A DNA stretch of 64,000 bases from Aliishimia ponticola (GCF_004803475.1 NZ_SRKY01000001.1:558001-622000); one strand, 5' to 3'; shown: positions 1 through 10,494, numbered from the stretch's first letter. Numbers and translations are program-made. Notes: generated by a model from the letters alone, not told the origin.

Positions 1-3000
1 TCGGACACGCTGACAGAACCCGATCTGGACACCGATGGTAATCCCGTCAGCGTGTCCAGCCCCGGCAGCGATGGCAGCGACGATCCGACATTGCTGAACC
101 TGCCGCCGGTCGATCCTGAAATCACGCTGGAAAAAGAGATCGTTCAGGTCTTTGACGCCAATGGCACCGGGCTTTTCGGCGATGTTGGGGACACGGTTCA
201 ATACCTTCTGACCGTGACCAACACGGGCAATACCTCCCTTGCCGGGATCACGATCACCGATGCCAAGCTGGGCCTCACGGATGTGGCTGTGACGCCGGGC
301 GATCTGCCGCCGGGCGGCGTGGCGACCCTGTCGCCGGCGCTATACACCATCACGGCGCAGGATCAGGGCGCGGGCGAAGTGGAAAACACCGCCCAAGCCT
401 CTGGCGATCCGGTCGAAACCGGGCCGGGGAACCTGCCGTTGCCGGGCGCGCCGCTGGTGGATGCCGATGGCAACGATCTGGATGACGTCACCGATACCTC
501 GGACACGCTGACCGAGCCGGATCTTGACGCAAGCAACGCCGTTGTCAGCGTCGCCGACCCGGATGCAGACGGCACTGATAGCCCGACGCTGCTGACGTTG
601 CCGGAAATCGCGCCGGAAATCACGCTGGTCAAATCCATCACCGATGTGACGGATGTGAATGGGAACGGTCTGTTCGGCGATGTGGGCGATCAGGTGACCT
701 ATGAATTGACCGTCACCAATACGGGCAACACCGCGCTGGCGGGCGTAACTGTAACGGATGCCAAGTTGGGCCTAACGGCTGTTCCGGTCAGCCCGGCGGA
801 TTTGGGCATTGGTGACAGCGCCACGCTGACATCGGCCACGCTGTCGCAGTTGGTCTATACCATCACCCCGTTGGATCAGGCCGCGCGCCAGGTCGAGAAC
901 ACCGCCACCACCGAAGGTCAGCCCGTTGCGACCGATCCGGTCACGGGCAACCCCGATCCGAGCACGCCTTTGCTGGATGCCAGCGGCAGCGCGCTTGATC
1001 CGGTGAACGATACGTCCGACACGCTGACGGACCCAGATCTGGACGCCGATGGCAACCCAGTAAGCACGGCCGCGCCCGATGCCGACGGGACCGATACGCC
1101 GACGCTGCTGAACCTGCCTGCCGATGGCCCCGAAATTTCGCTGGCCAAGTCGATTGCCGAGGTGCGCGACATCAATGGCAACGGGCTCTTTGGCGATGTG
1201 GGCGATGAAATCGTCTATGACCTCACGGTGCGCAACACCGGCAACACGGCGCTGGCAGGGGTGACGATCACCGATGCCAAGCTTGGCGTGGTCGATGTCG
1301 CCGTGACCCCGGCCAATCTGCTGCCGGGCGACAGCGCGACGCTGGCCGGTCAGGTCTATACCGTCACGGCGCTGGATCAGGGTGTGGGCGAGGTGATCAA
1401 CACCGCCACCACCCAAGGTCAACCTGTGGCGACCGGGTCTGACGGGTTGCCCGATCCCGGCACACCGCTGATCGATCCCGCGACCGGCGCTGCCTATGAG
1501 CCTGTGACCGACGATTCCAACACGCTGACTGACGCGGATCTGGACGCGGATGGCAATCCGGTGCCGGTAATCGGCGCCGATCCTGGCGGCGACGGTTCGG
1601 ACACCCCGACAGAGCTGAACCTGCCCCCGGTCATGCCTGAACTGACGCTGGTCAAATCCATTGCCGAAGTGCGCGACATCAACGGTAACGGGCTGTTTGG
1701 CGATGTGGGCGACGAAGTGGTCTATGACCTGACCTTGACTAACACCGGCAATACCTCGTTGTCGGGTGTCACCATCACCGATGCCAAGCTGGGTCTAACG
1801 GATGTGGCTGTGTCGCCAAGCGCGCTGGCCCCCGATGACAGCGCCGCGCTGACGGGACAGGTCTATACCATCACGCCGCTGGATCAGGCGGCAGGTGAGG
1901 TCGAGAATACCGCGACAACCGAAGGCCAGCCCGTGGCAACGCTGCCTGGCGGCACGCCCGATGTTGCCACCCCGCTGCTCGATGGCACAGGTGCCGCGCT
2001 CGATCCGGTGACGGATATTTCCGACACGCTGACCGACCCGGACCTTGACACCGATGGCACCCCGATCAGCACCGCTGATCCGGACGCGGATGGCCCGGAC
2101 ACGCCGACCGTTCTGAACCTGCCCGCGACCGAGCCGGAAATCACGCTGGTCAAATCGATCATCGAAGTGCGCGATATCAACGGGAATGATCTGTTCGGGG
2201 ATGTGGGCGATGAGGTGGTCTATGAACTGACCGTGACCAATACTGGCAATACCGCGCTGGCAGGGGTCACGATCAACGACGCCAAGCTGGAACTGGTCGA
2301 TGCGCCGGTCGCGCCTGCCGATCTTGCCCCGGACGCGTCCGCCACGCTGACCGGTCTGGTCTATAGCATCACGGCGCAGGATCAGGCCGCAGGGGAGGTC
2401 ATCAACACCGCCACCGCCGCAGGTCTGCCCGTGGCGACCTTGCCGGACGGCACGCCGGATGCGGCCACCCCGCTGGTCAATGGCTCCGGCGCGGCGCTTG
2501 ATCCGGTGACGGATGTTTCGGACACGCTGACCGACCCGGAGCTTGACGCCGCCGGCGCCCCCGTCACCACCGCCGATCCTGCTGCGAATGGTCCGGACAC
2601 GCCGACCGAACTGGTTCTGCCCGCGGTGGAGCCTGAGATCACCCTGGTCAAATCCATCGCCGAAGTGCGCGACCTGAACGGCAATGAGCTGCTGGGCGAT
2701 GTGGGCGATGAGGTGGTCTATGACTTCACCGTCACCAATACCGGCAACACGGCCCTTGCCAATGTCAGCATCACCGATGCCTTGCTTGGCCTGACCGATG
2801 TGCCCGTGACGCCGACGGCCCTTGCGCCGGGGGATGAGGCGACGTTGACCGGGCAGGTCTATAGCATCACGCCAGCCGATCAGGCGGCAGGGCTGGTGGA
2901 AAACACCGCCACCGCCGCAGGTGATCCGGTGGCGACGCTGCCCGATGGCAGCCCAGATCTGGATACGCCTTTGCTGGATGCTGGCGGCACACCGCTGGAG

Positions 3001-3510
3001 CCGGTCACCGATCTGTCCGACACGTTGACGGACCCTGATCTGGACGCCGATGGCGCCCCGGTCAGCACGGCGGACCCCGATGCCGATGGCGCGGACAATC
3101 CGACCATCCTCAACCTGCCGGACGTCGCGCCCGAGATCACGCTGGTCAAGGCTGTCACGGAAGTGGTGGACGAAAACGAAGACCTCGTTCTGGGCAATGC
3201 GGGCGATGTGGTCGTGTATCTCTTTACCGCGACCAATACCGGCAATACCGCCCTGGCGCCGGTGACGTTGAGCGATCCGCTTCTGGCCCTGGTCGATGCG
3301 CCGATGGACCCGAACGCGCTGGCACCCGGCGATACTGCGAGCCTGACAGCCGAATTGCTGATCACGGACGATATTTTCGACGCGGGCGTGGTGGAAAACA
3401 CTGCCACGGTCGCCGGTCAGCCGGTTGCGACGGGCACGGATGGGCGTCCGCTTCCGGACACGCCGCTGGAGAACCCGGACGGCTCCGCGCTGGACCCGGC
3501 CACCGATCTT
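1..3510 (+). repeat. Seven tandem ~498-bp coding repeats
   Basis: Unit boundaries set on the SDTLT motif fall at 1, 499, 1015, 1516, 2020, 2518 and 3016, and the last unit ends near 3510. The units are 495-516 bp long and differ from one another at many positions, so they are old, diverged duplications rather than recent copies. More units probably lie upstream. Arrays like this change in copy number by recombination and are often collapsed by short-read assembly. Confidence 0.85.
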
Positions 3511-5004
3511 TCCGACACCGGCTCGCAGCCGGACGCGGAAGAGGACGGGACCATCATCGCCATCGGTGAGCCGGCCGGCACAGGCACGGGCGACGACCCG
3601 ACCTTCCTGAACCTGCCGCTTGTGGCCTCGCCGCTGTCGATCAGCGGGACGGTATTCCTGGATACCAACCGGGATGGGGTGCTTGACGGTTCCGACGATC
3701 CGACCGCTGGCGCGGGCTATACGGTCAACCTGCTGGACGAGGATGGCAACATCGTCGACAGCGTGGTGACGGATGCGGATGGCAATTACGAGATGACCGG
3801 CTTCCCGGCGGGCACGTACACGGTGCAATTCGTCGACCCCGACGGCGTGGTTGCAGGCGTGTCGGATGCCTATACGCTGGACCTTGCCAATCCGACGCAG
3901 ACAGGTGTGGACTTCCCGCTGGTTCGCGGTGCCGATCAGTCGATCAGCACATTGACCATCACCAAGGCCGTGGCCAACCGTGTGGTTGACGTGAAGATCG
4001 GGGATATCGTTCCCTACCGGATCGAGGTGATCAATTCCGACCCGATCCTTGCCGGTCCGGCAACGGTCGTGGACCGCCTGCCGCAAGGGTTGATCTATGT
4101 GCCGGGCAGCGCCCAGATCGACGGTGTCACTGCCACGCCGGAGATCGGCGGGCAGCGGTTGTCCTTCACGGACTTGTTCGTGCCGGGCAGTGACAGAATG
4201 GTCATCACCCTGTCCGCGCGGGTCGGCCCTGCCGCGCCGACGGGCAATCTTGTGAACACCGCGACGCTGTTCGACGGGGTCACAGGAGAGCAGATCGCGC
4301 CGCGCGCCGAAGCGACCGTGCGCCGCGTGCCGGAACATGTCTTCGATTGTTCCGATGTGATCGGCACGGTTTTCCATGACATCAACGGCAACGGATATCA
4401 GGATGGCCCGCAGCGCGCCTCCGGCGTGACGGACCAGACCTTCCTGGGTGGCAAGAACAAGGCCGCCGCAGGGGCTGATCCGGCCAACCTGCCCGGAGAG
4501 CCGGGTCTGCCCGGCGTGCGCATCGCCACGGTCAACGGCACGCTGATCACAACCGACAGCCATGGCCGCTTCCACGTACCTTGCGCGGAACTGCCCGGCG
4601 CGATCGGCACCAATTTCATCCTGAAACTGGATGAACGCACGCTGCCATCGGGCTACCGCCTGACAACGGAGAACCCGCGCGTGGTGCGCCTGACAGCGGG
4701 TAAATTCGCCAAGATGAACTTCGGCGCGTCGCTGAGCCGGGTGATCGACATCACAGTGAACGGCGGGGCCTTTGTGTCCGGTTTGGAGCCGACGCCAAAG
4801 CTGAAAGACGCGGTGCGCAATCTGGCGCGGACATTGGCGACACAATCGTCGGTCGTGCGGCTATCCTATGTGGCCAGCAGCCCCGATGAAGTTCGATTGG
4901 GACGCGCAAGAATGCGCGCGGTAGAGAAATTGCTGCGGCAAATGTGGCGGCAGAATGGGACCTATAAGCTGACGATCGAAAAGACGATCACGCGGCGGCA
5001 ATAG
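1..5004 (+). CDS. Giant DUF7507/DUF11-type repeat surface protein (5' end outside window)
   Basis: The reading frame is open from base 1 and the repeats are already running there, so the true start lies upstream. Seven tandem units of about 166 residues carry the pattern ITLVKSI-EVRDINGNGLFGDVGDEV-Y-LTVTNTGNT, as in DUF11/DUF7507 extracellular repeats, separated by acidic linkers with SDTLT(D/E)PDLD. They are followed by an SdrD-B-like domain (around 3640-3900, SISGTVFLDTNRDGVLDG), another DUF11-like domain, and a second SdrD-like segment (around 4350-4740, GTVFHDINGNGYQDG). The last ~80 residues look like a degenerate OmpA-type domain. The protein is acidic and Thr/Asp-rich, typical of a secreted or surface-attached adhesin or stalk. 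The gene for an outer-membrane barrel follows 11 nt downstream, so the two are probably co-expressed. The function is inferred from architecture only. Confidence 0.85.
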   Translation, partial: SDTLTEPDLDTDGNPVSVSSPGSDGSDDPTLLNLPPVDPEITLEKEIVQVFDANGTGLFGDVGDTVQYLLTVTNTGNTSLAGITITDAKLGLTDVAVTPGDLPPGGVATLSPALYTITAQDQGAGEVENTAQASGDPVETGPGNLPLPGAPLVDADGNDLDDVTDTSDTLTEPDLDASNAVVSVADPDADGTDSPTLLTLPEIAPEITLVKSITDVTDVNGNGLFGDVGDQVTYELTVTNTGNTALAGVTVTDAKLGLTAVPVSPADLGIGDSATLTSATLSQLVYTITPLDQAARQVENTATTEGQPVATDPVTGNPDPSTPLLDASGSALDPVNDTSDTLTDPDLDADGNPVSTAAPDADGTDTPTLLNLPADGPEISLAKSIAEVRDINGNGLFGDVGDEIVYDLTVRNTGNTALAGVTITDAKLGVVDVAVTPANLLPGDSATLAGQVYTVTALDQGVGEVINTATTQGQPVATGSDGLPDPGTPLIDPATGAAYEPVTDDSNTLTDADLDADGNPVPVIGADPGGDGSDTPTELNLPPVMPELTLVKSIAEVRDINGNGLFGDVGDEVVYDLTLTNTGNTSLSGVTITDAKLGLTDVAVSPSALAPDDSAALTGQVYTITPLDQAAGEVENTATTEGQPVATLPGGTPDVATPLLDGTGAALDPVTDISDTLTDPDLDTDGTPISTADPDADGPDTPTVLNLPATEPEITLVKSIIEVRDINGNDLFGDVGDEVVYELTVTNTGNTALAGVTINDAKLELVDAPVAPADLAPDASATLTGLVYSITAQDQAAGEVINTATAAGLPVATLPDGTPDAATPLVNGSGAALDPVTDVSDTLTDPELDAAGAPVTTADPAANGPDTPTELVLPAVEPEITLVKSIAEVRDLNGNELLGDVGDEVVYDFTVTNTGNTALANVSITDALLGLTDVPVTPTALAPGDEATLTGQVYSITPADQAAGLVENTATAAGDPVATLPDGSPDLDTPLLDAGGTPLEPVTDLSDTLTDPDLDADGAPVSTADPDADGADNPTILNLPDVAPEITLVKAVTEVVDENEDLVLGNAGDVVVYLFTATNTGNTALAPVTLSDPLLALVDAPMDPNALAPGDTASLTAELLITDDIFDAGVVENTATVAGQPVATGTDGRPLPDTPLENPDGSALDPATDLSDTGSQPDAEEDGTIIAIGEPAGTGTGDDPTFLNLPLVASPLSISGTVFLDTNRDGVLDGSDDPTAGAGYTVNLLDEDGNIVDSVVTDADGNYEMTGFPAGTYTVQFVDPDGVVAGVSDAYTLDLANPTQTGVDFPLVRGADQSISTLTITKAVANRVVDVKIGDIVPYRIEVINSDPILAGPATVVDRLPQGLIYVPGSAQIDGVTATPEIGGQRLSFTDLFVPGSDRMVITLSARVGPAAPTGNLVNTATLFDGVTGEQIAPRAEATVRRVPEHVFDCSDVIGTVFHDINGNGYQDGPQRASGVTDQTFLGGKNKAAAGADPANLPGEPGLPGVRIATVNGTLITTDSHGRFHVPCAELPGAIGTNFILKLDERTLPSGYRLTTENPRVVRLTAGKFAKMNFGASLSRVIDITVNGGAFVSGLEPTPKLKDAVRNLARTLATQSSVVRLSYVASSPDEVRLGRARMRAVEKLLRQMWRQNGTYKLTIEKTITRRQ

Positions 5005-5015
5005 GGAGAGTAACG

Positions 5016-8000
5016 GTGAACATTATGTATTCCAGCCGCTTTGCATGTCTTTTGCTCAGCACCGCGCTTGTATCGCTGCCCCGTGCAGCCGATCCGCAGG
5101 ATTGCGCCTTGCCGGGCGGGCAGGGGTGTCAGGGCGATATCGCCGTGACGATCCCCGCTGCGCCCAATACCGAACGGGCGCAGGATGTGCCGGATCTGTC
5201 GGTGGACGGCTTCGATATCTCCGTCGATGGGGCGGCTGTGGCGCAGGATGGCACCATCACCGCAGGGCCGCCGCGCCGAAGCGCACGCCAACGGGTGCAG
5301 GACATCCAGTTGCAAAGCGCGGATGTGGCCGTGACCTTCGACGGTCTGGGTGTGCGCCCGCGTCTGGCTTTGGGCGCGATCGGCGATCGGTCGCCAGCGC
5401 CGGGTCAAACCGTGCGGCTGGTCAACCAGATGAACTATCCGGCCTTCGTCACGCGCGGCGAGCTTCGCGTGGTCGAGGTCGACTCCCGTGGCCGAGGCCG
5501 CGTTGTCCGCACGCAGGCGCTGTCCCCCAACGGGGAAGTCACCGTGCAGGCCCCGCCCGAGGGCGTCACCCGCTATTACAGCTATCGCGTATATGACGCG
5601 CGCGGGCGCTTCGACGAAACGCAGCCGCTGGCGCTGGACGATCTGCTGGGACGTGGCGCACCGCTGATCCCCACGCAAAACGGCGACGCGGTCGAGGAAG
5701 GCATCGACACCGCCTATACCCGGCGCATTCCGGTCAATGGCGGTGCGGTCACCGTCACCGGCACCAATATGGGTGCCGGGCGCAACGTCACCACGCTGGG
5801 CGAACAGGTGCGTGCCGACGAGAGCGGCACGTTCGTGCTGCAACGCATCCTGCCCACGGGCGATCATCTGGTGCATGTGGACGTAGCCGGGGGCAAGGCG
5901 CTGTCGCGCGATGTCTCGATCCCGTCCCACGACCTGTTCTATGTGGGTATTGTCGACCTGACGCTGCACCACACCATCGACGACGATCTGGCCGATGCAT
6001 CCGGTCTGCCGGTGGACCGCAACCGCGAAACCGGCCGCATTGCCTTTTACCTGAAGGGCAAGATCAAGGGCGACGTGCTGCTGACGGCCGCGCTCGACAC
6101 TGGCGAGGAAGAGCTGGGCCATATCTTCTCCAACCTCGATGAGAAGAACCCGCGCAGCCTGATCGACCGCATCGACCCGGACGAATACTATCCCGTCTAC
6201 GGCGATGACAGTACCTCGATCGACGACGCGCCCACCTCTGGCAAGTTCTATGTCCGACTTGAAAAGGATGCGAGCCACGTGGTCTGGGGCACGTTCCGCT
6301 CCGAGGTTGGCGGCACCGAATATCTGCGCAATGATCGCACGCTTTACGGGCTTCAGGGGGTGTACCGGTCCAAGGCGCAGACCGAAAAGGGCCATTCCCG
6401 CGTCGAGGCGCAGGTCTATGGCGCACAGCCCGACACGTTGCCGCAGCGCGATGTGTTCCTGGGGACGGGCGGTTCTGTGTATTTCCTGCAATTCCAGGAT
6501 ATTACGCGCGGATCTGAAACCCTTCAGGTGGAAATCCAGGACCCCGACACGGGCCGCGTCATCACGCGCCGGACGCTGGTCTATGGCGTGGATTACGACA
6601 TCAACTACGTGCAGGGGCTTGTCACCCTGCGCACACCGCTGTCGGGCACGGCAAGCGATGGCGATCTGATCACCACCAGCCCCAGCGGCGACAACAACGC
6701 CTATCTGGTGGCGACCTATGAACACACGCCCACGCTGGCCGATCTGGATACCTTTTCCTATGGCGGACGGGTGCAAACATGGGCGACGGACGATCTGCGG
6801 CTGGGCGTGACGGTGCAGCACGAAGACCTCGGCACGGCCGATCAGGATGCCTATGGGGCCGATATCCTCTATCAGCCGTCGGATCGGACATATCTCAGCT
6901 TTGAATACGCGCGTACCGATGGGCGGGGCGTCGATGAAAGCATTTCCGTCGATGGCGGTCTGACGGGCGCTGTCGTCTCTGGCATCACCGGCGATGGCCG
7001 GGCCTACAAGTTCAACGGTCAAGCGGATTTGCAGGAACTCGGCTTCGGAATGCCGGGGCTGATCGGCGGCTATTTCGAGGACCGCACGGCGGGATTCTCG
7101 ACGCTGAGCTATCGCAGCGCCAATGATGAGCGGCTCTATGGGCTGTTCGTCGAACTGGACCCGAGCGAGCGCGTCTCGCTGCGGTTCGACTTCGATCACT
7201 ATGAGGACAGCGCGGGGCGCGAGATCACCGAAGGCGGTCTGGCGGTCGGCTATCAGCTCAACGAACGTGTCGGTCTGACCTTCGGCGTCGAACATACTGA
7301 CGAAGAACGCCCCGGCTTTGCAGAAGATACCGGGCGGCGCACCGATCTGGCACTGCGCGCCGATGTGGTCGAAAGCGAACGCTTCCGCTGGTACGGCTAT
7401 GTCCATGGCACCGCAGAGGTGTCCGGTGGGCTGGAGCGGAACAACCGTGTCGGGCTTGGGGCGGAATGGGCTTTTGCCAAGAACTGGACCGCGCTGGTCG
7501 AACTGTCCGAAGGCAATCTGGGCACCGGGGCGCAGTTTCGCTTCAGCCATGCGGATGAAATCGGCAACACGACCTATTTCGGCTATGCGCTCGATCCGGG
7601 CCGCGAACTGGACGGGCTGAGCCTGACCGGAAAGGACCGGGGCCGTTTTGTCGCCGGGGCCACCCGCAAGATCAACGAGGATGTCACGATCACGGGCGAG
7701 AATTCCTATGATCTGTTTGGCAGCCGCCGCGCGCTGACCAGCCTTTATGGGGCGAATTATGTCGCGACGGAGCGTCTGACATTCGATGCCGCCTTTGAAC
7801 TGGGCCGCGTGACGGATGATATCGCCAATACCGATTTCGACCGTAAGGCGCTGTCACTTGGCGCCACCTACGAGGATGAGGGGCTGACATGGCGCGGGCG
7901 GATCGAACTGCGCCGCGACGAAGGGTTGACCAGCGGATCGGACCGGGATGCGGACACGATCGCGGGCTCGTTCCACGCGCGCTACAAGATCAGCGAAAGC

Positions 8001-8585
8001 GCGCGGCTGCTCTTTGCCATCGAAGGGGTGACCTCGGATAATGCCAGCGCCTCCATCCCGGATGCGGAATATGGCGAACTGACCCTTGGCTATGCCTTCC
8101 GGCCCGTGGATAACGACCGGCTGAACATTCTGGCGAAGTACCAGTATGTCTATGACATGACGGAACGGTCGGGCTTTACCGCGCCGTCGGGCAGCAACTT
8201 CCTGACCACACCGCGGCAGAAGGCGCATATCCTGAGCCTGGATTCCTCTTATGACCTCAACCCGAACTGGACGGTTGGCGGCAAGGTCGGTGGGCGTTGG
8301 TCGGAACAGGATTTCGACGGGGTGTTCACCTCCAACAACGCGACATTGGGTGTGCTGAACCTGCGCTATCACGCGGTGCATAAATGGGATTTCCTGCTCG
8401 AAGCGCGGCAATTGCGGGCCGAGGATGTGGGATCGCAGTTCGGTCTGCTGGCCGCCGCCTATCGCCATGTCGGCAATAACCTCAAGGTTGGCGTCGGCTT
8501 CAACGATGGGGCGTTCTCCGACGATCTGTCGGATGTCACCTATGATGACCGGGGCGTGTTCCTGAATATCGTCGGCAAGTTCTGA
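5016..8585 (+). CDS. Large outer-membrane beta-barrel-like protein
   Basis: A 1,189-residue protein starting at a GTG with GGGAGAG 6 nt upstream; an ATG at 5025 is an alternative. The N-terminus is a signal peptide (RFACLLLSTALVSLPRAA). Residues ~100-330 contain Ig/CARDB-like beta domains. From ~340 the sequence becomes alternating amphipathic strands with many aromatic and charged residues, ending in NIVGKF with a terminal Phe, as outer-membrane barrels do. It carries the stretch YYPVYGDDSTSIDDAPTSGK, typical of long DUF11-associated barrel proteins. It follows the surface-repeat gene by 11 nt, so it may anchor or export that protein. That link is inference; no biochemical function is known to me. 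Confidence 0.75.
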   Translation: MNIMYSSRFACLLLSTALVSLPRAADPQDCALPGGQGCQGDIAVTIPAAPNTERAQDVPDLSVDGFDISVDGAAVAQDGTITAGPPRRSARQRVQDIQLQSADVAVTFDGLGVRPRLALGAIGDRSPAPGQTVRLVNQMNYPAFVTRGELRVVEVDSRGRGRVVRTQALSPNGEVTVQAPPEGVTRYYSYRVYDARGRFDETQPLALDDLLGRGAPLIPTQNGDAVEEGIDTAYTRRIPVNGGAVTVTGTNMGAGRNVTTLGEQVRADESGTFVLQRILPTGDHLVHVDVAGGKALSRDVSIPSHDLFYVGIVDLTLHHTIDDDLADASGLPVDRNRETGRIAFYLKGKIKGDVLLTAALDTGEEELGHIFSNLDEKNPRSLIDRIDPDEYYPVYGDDSTSIDDAPTSGKFYVRLEKDASHVVWGTFRSEVGGTEYLRNDRTLYGLQGVYRSKAQTEKGHSRVEAQVYGAQPDTLPQRDVFLGTGGSVYFLQFQDITRGSETLQVEIQDPDTGRVITRRTLVYGVDYDINYVQGLVTLRTPLSGTASDGDLITTSPSGDNNAYLVATYEHTPTLADLDTFSYGGRVQTWATDDLRLGVTVQHEDLGTADQDAYGADILYQPSDRTYLSFEYARTDGRGVDESISVDGGLTGAVVSGITGDGRAYKFNGQADLQELGFGMPGLIGGYFEDRTAGFSTLSYRSANDERLYGLFVELDPSERVSLRFDFDHYEDSAGREITEGGLAVGYQLNERVGLTFGVEHTDEERPGFAEDTGRRTDLALRADVVESERFRWYGYVHGTAEVSGGLERNNRVGLGAEWAFAKNWTALVELSEGNLGTGAQFRFSHADEIGNTTYFGYALDPGRELDGLSLTGKDRGRFVAGATRKINEDVTITGENSYDLFGSRRALTSLYGANYVATERLTFDAAFELGRVTDDIANTDFDRKALSLGATYEDEGLTWRGRIELRRDEGLTSGSDRDADTIAGSFHARYKISESARLLFAIEGVTSDNASASIPDAEYGELTLGYAFRPVDNDRLNILAKYQYVYDMTERSGFTAPSGSNFLTTPRQKAHILSLDSSYDLNPNWTVGGKVGGRWSEQDFDGVFTSNNATLGVLNLRYHAVHKWDFLLEARQLRAEDVGSQFGLLAAAYRHVGNNLKVGVGFNDGAFSDDLSDVTYDDRGVFLNIVGKF

Positions 8586-8673
8586 ACTGGTGTGATGGGC
8601 GGCGCGCCGGGCGCGGGCTTGCCGCGTCGCAGGGCAGGGGCGATACTGCGGCGCAACAGATGGACCTGTCGCC

Positions 8674-9060
8674 ATGCACCGCCCTGCCTTGCTTGCCCTG
8701 ACCTTCGCCGTGATCCTGCCGGTCGCGGTTTGGGCCGATATTCCCGGCGCCAGAAAGCGCGCTAGGTCGGGTGATTTCGATGCCACTGCGCAGATCCGAT
8801 GCGCGCAGGATGCGGGCAAGCCGCTTGTCCGTTGCCCGGCGCAGATCACGCGGACAGGCAACGCTGCGGTGCTGCGGGTGACATTCCCTAGCGGCTTCGC
8901 GCGGTATCTGGTCTTTTCGGAAGGGGCGTTCTTGCGCGGCAATGCAACCATGTCCGGGGTCGGCACCGATACCGACTGGGCGCTTTCAGGGGGGATCTAC
9001 ACGATCCGCGTCGATGATCAGCGCTTTGAGATCGACAAGACGCAAATCTGGGGAGAGTAG
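8674..9060 (+). CDS. Small secreted hypothetical protein
   Basis: A 128-residue protein with an N-terminal signal peptide (ALLALTFAVILPVAVWA, cleavage probably after ADA/WAD). The mature part has two cysteines (IRCAQ and VRCPA) that could form a disulphide, and a beta-rich C-terminal half. I do not recognise a family. It converges on the sugar dehydrogenase gene with a 32-bp gap. The start codon has no strong ribosome binding site, but the signal peptide supports it. Confidence 0.6.
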   Translation: MHRPALLALTFAVILPVAVWADIPGARKRARSGDFDATAQIRCAQDAGKPLVRCPAQITRTGNAAVLRVTFPSGFARYLVFSEGAFLRGNATMSGVGTDTDWALSGGIYTIRVDDQRFEIDKTQIWGE

Positions 9061-9092
9061 GCCGCCTGCACCGCAAACGGCCTGATCCCGTA

Positions 9093-10385
9093 TCAGTTGC
9101 CCGGCGTCAGCTTGTAGATCGTGCCTTCGTCGATCGAGGTATAAAGGCTGCCATCCGGCCCCATGACGACCGACCGAAAGCGCCCGGTCTCCATGGGAAG
9201 GGTCATCTCGGTCACGTCCTCCACATCGGTGACATCCTCATTGAAGTGGATCACATCGATGCGCTGACCGATCGGGGTGCCGCCAAAGCCAATACCCATG
9301 ATGCCCACGACCATCGCGCCGTTCCAATCGCCCCAGGCATCGCCCTGAAGAAACGCGGCCGAAGATGTGCCCTGTGACCAGCCATTGTTGTTCCAGACCG
9401 GCGGCATGGCATCGGGATAGGTGTCGAAATCGGTCATCGGCATGAAGGCTGCCCGCTCATACCGGTTCATCCCGCCTTCCTGATTGGGGCTGTAGCCGCA
9501 ATAATCGTCCGGACAATCCTCGCGCCCCGCCATATTCGGACGCGGATCCCAACCAGCATTGCCGCCATTCTTCAGGATCGTGATCTCATCGGAATGCCAC
9601 GGGCCATGCTCTGCCGTGATCGCCGCGCCGGTGTCCGGGTGAAAGGCGATGCCCTGAATGTTGCGATGCCCGAATGTATAGGTGCGCTTGTCGAAACCTT
9701 CGGGCGGCGCGTTCTCCGGGTGCGCCGCGCCGTCGGTATCGACGCGGATCACCTTCGATCCCATCATCGTCGGGCTTTGCGGCACCTGACCGTTATGGGT
9801 GTCACCCGTGGTCAGCCACAGCGCCCCATCGGGACCGAACCGCACACGGCCCCCGTTATGCGCGCCCGGCCCACCAAACGGGTGGTTCGAAGCGGCCATC
9901 TTGTAGGGCACATCATCGATGATATCCGTCCGGTCCGCGACGGCGGTGAAGTCCTCATTCACCGTGAAGCGCATCAACCGGTTGGTATGCGGGTCCGACA
10001 TGTTCGAGGTCGAATAGACATAGATACGCCGATTATCGGCAAAGCCGGGATCGAACGCCACGCCCATCATCCCGGCCTGACCTTCGCAAAACAGATCCTC
10101 CCCATTCGCGGGATAGCCTTCTTTCGCGCCCACGCCGTAAAGCTTGTTCACAGTTCCATCGGGCATCCGAACCGACAGGCCACTGCATTTTTCGGTGAAC
10201 AGCATGGTGCCGTCGTCCAGAAACGCCATGTCCCAAGGGTTGTCCAATCCGTCCAGAACGACTTCGGATTGCAGGTTGGTCGTATTCATACCGCTTTGCG
10301 CAAGCGTCGGGGCGCCAAACAGGGCCGCGCCAACCAATAAAGATGCCGCAAGGGGCAAGGGTTCACTGAATCTTGAATGAAGCAT
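9093..10385 (-). CDS. PQQ-dependent sugar dehydrogenase family protein, secreted
   Basis: A 430-residue protein of the soluble aldose/glucose dehydrogenase (GDH-B/YliI) beta-propeller family. The start at 10385 has AGGGAGGAAACT directly upstream and begins a clear signal peptide ending in TLAQS; an upstream frame extension lacks this. Family features are GLDNPWDMAFLDDGTMLFTE, the central GHRNIQGIAFHPDTG and AEHGPWHSDEI. It would oxidise sugars or other alcohols in the periplasm and pass electrons to the respiratory chain. The cytochrome c gene just upstream on the same strand is a likely electron acceptor. The substrate cannot be told from sequence. Confidence 0.85.
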   Translation of the reverse strand: MLHSRFSEPLPLAASLLVGAALFGAPTLAQSGMNTTNLQSEVVLDGLDNPWDMAFLDDGTMLFTEKCSGLSVRMPDGTVNKLYGVGAKEGYPANGEDLFCEGQAGMMGVAFDPGFADNRRIYVYSTSNMSDPHTNRLMRFTVNEDFTAVADRTDIIDDVPYKMAASNHPFGGPGAHNGGRVRFGPDGALWLTTGDTHNGQVPQSPTMMGSKVIRVDTDGAAHPENAPPEGFDKRTYTFGHRNIQGIAFHPDTGAAITAEHGPWHSDEITILKNGGNAGWDPRPNMAGREDCPDDYCGYSPNQEGGMNRYERAAFMPMTDFDTYPDAMPPVWNNNGWSQGTSSAAFLQGDAWGDWNGAMVVGIMGIGFGGTPIGQRIDVIHFNEDVTDVEDVTEMTLPMETGRFRSVVMGPDGSLYTSIDEGTIYKLTPGN

Positions 10386-10465
10386 AGTTTCCTCCCTAGG
10401 ATTATGCCGCCTTCGTGCTTCGTGTGTGTTCGTCACCTTCTTTTTTGACGTGGACGACAACTTAT

Positions 10466-10494
10466 ACGGTAATTCTGGCCCCGGAACCGGTCAA
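10466..10494 (-). promoter_or_regulatory. Possible promoter for the sugar dehydrogenase gene
   Basis: On the minus strand TTGACC (10489-10494) is followed after 17 bp by TACCGT (10466-10471). The -35 matches the sigma-70 consensus well and the -10 only loosely. The element lies 80 bp before the start at 10385. Confidence 0.3.

Noticed and set aside
1795-4845. A 1,016-codon open frame on the minus strand
   Set aside because: It lies wholly antisense to the repeat array; its length comes from the GC-rich repeats lacking stops, and the product is Arg/His/Gln-rich with no domain.
4962-7550. An 862-codon open frame on the minus strand
   Set aside because: Antisense to the barrel-like gene, no recognisable domain, and composition typical of a shadow frame.
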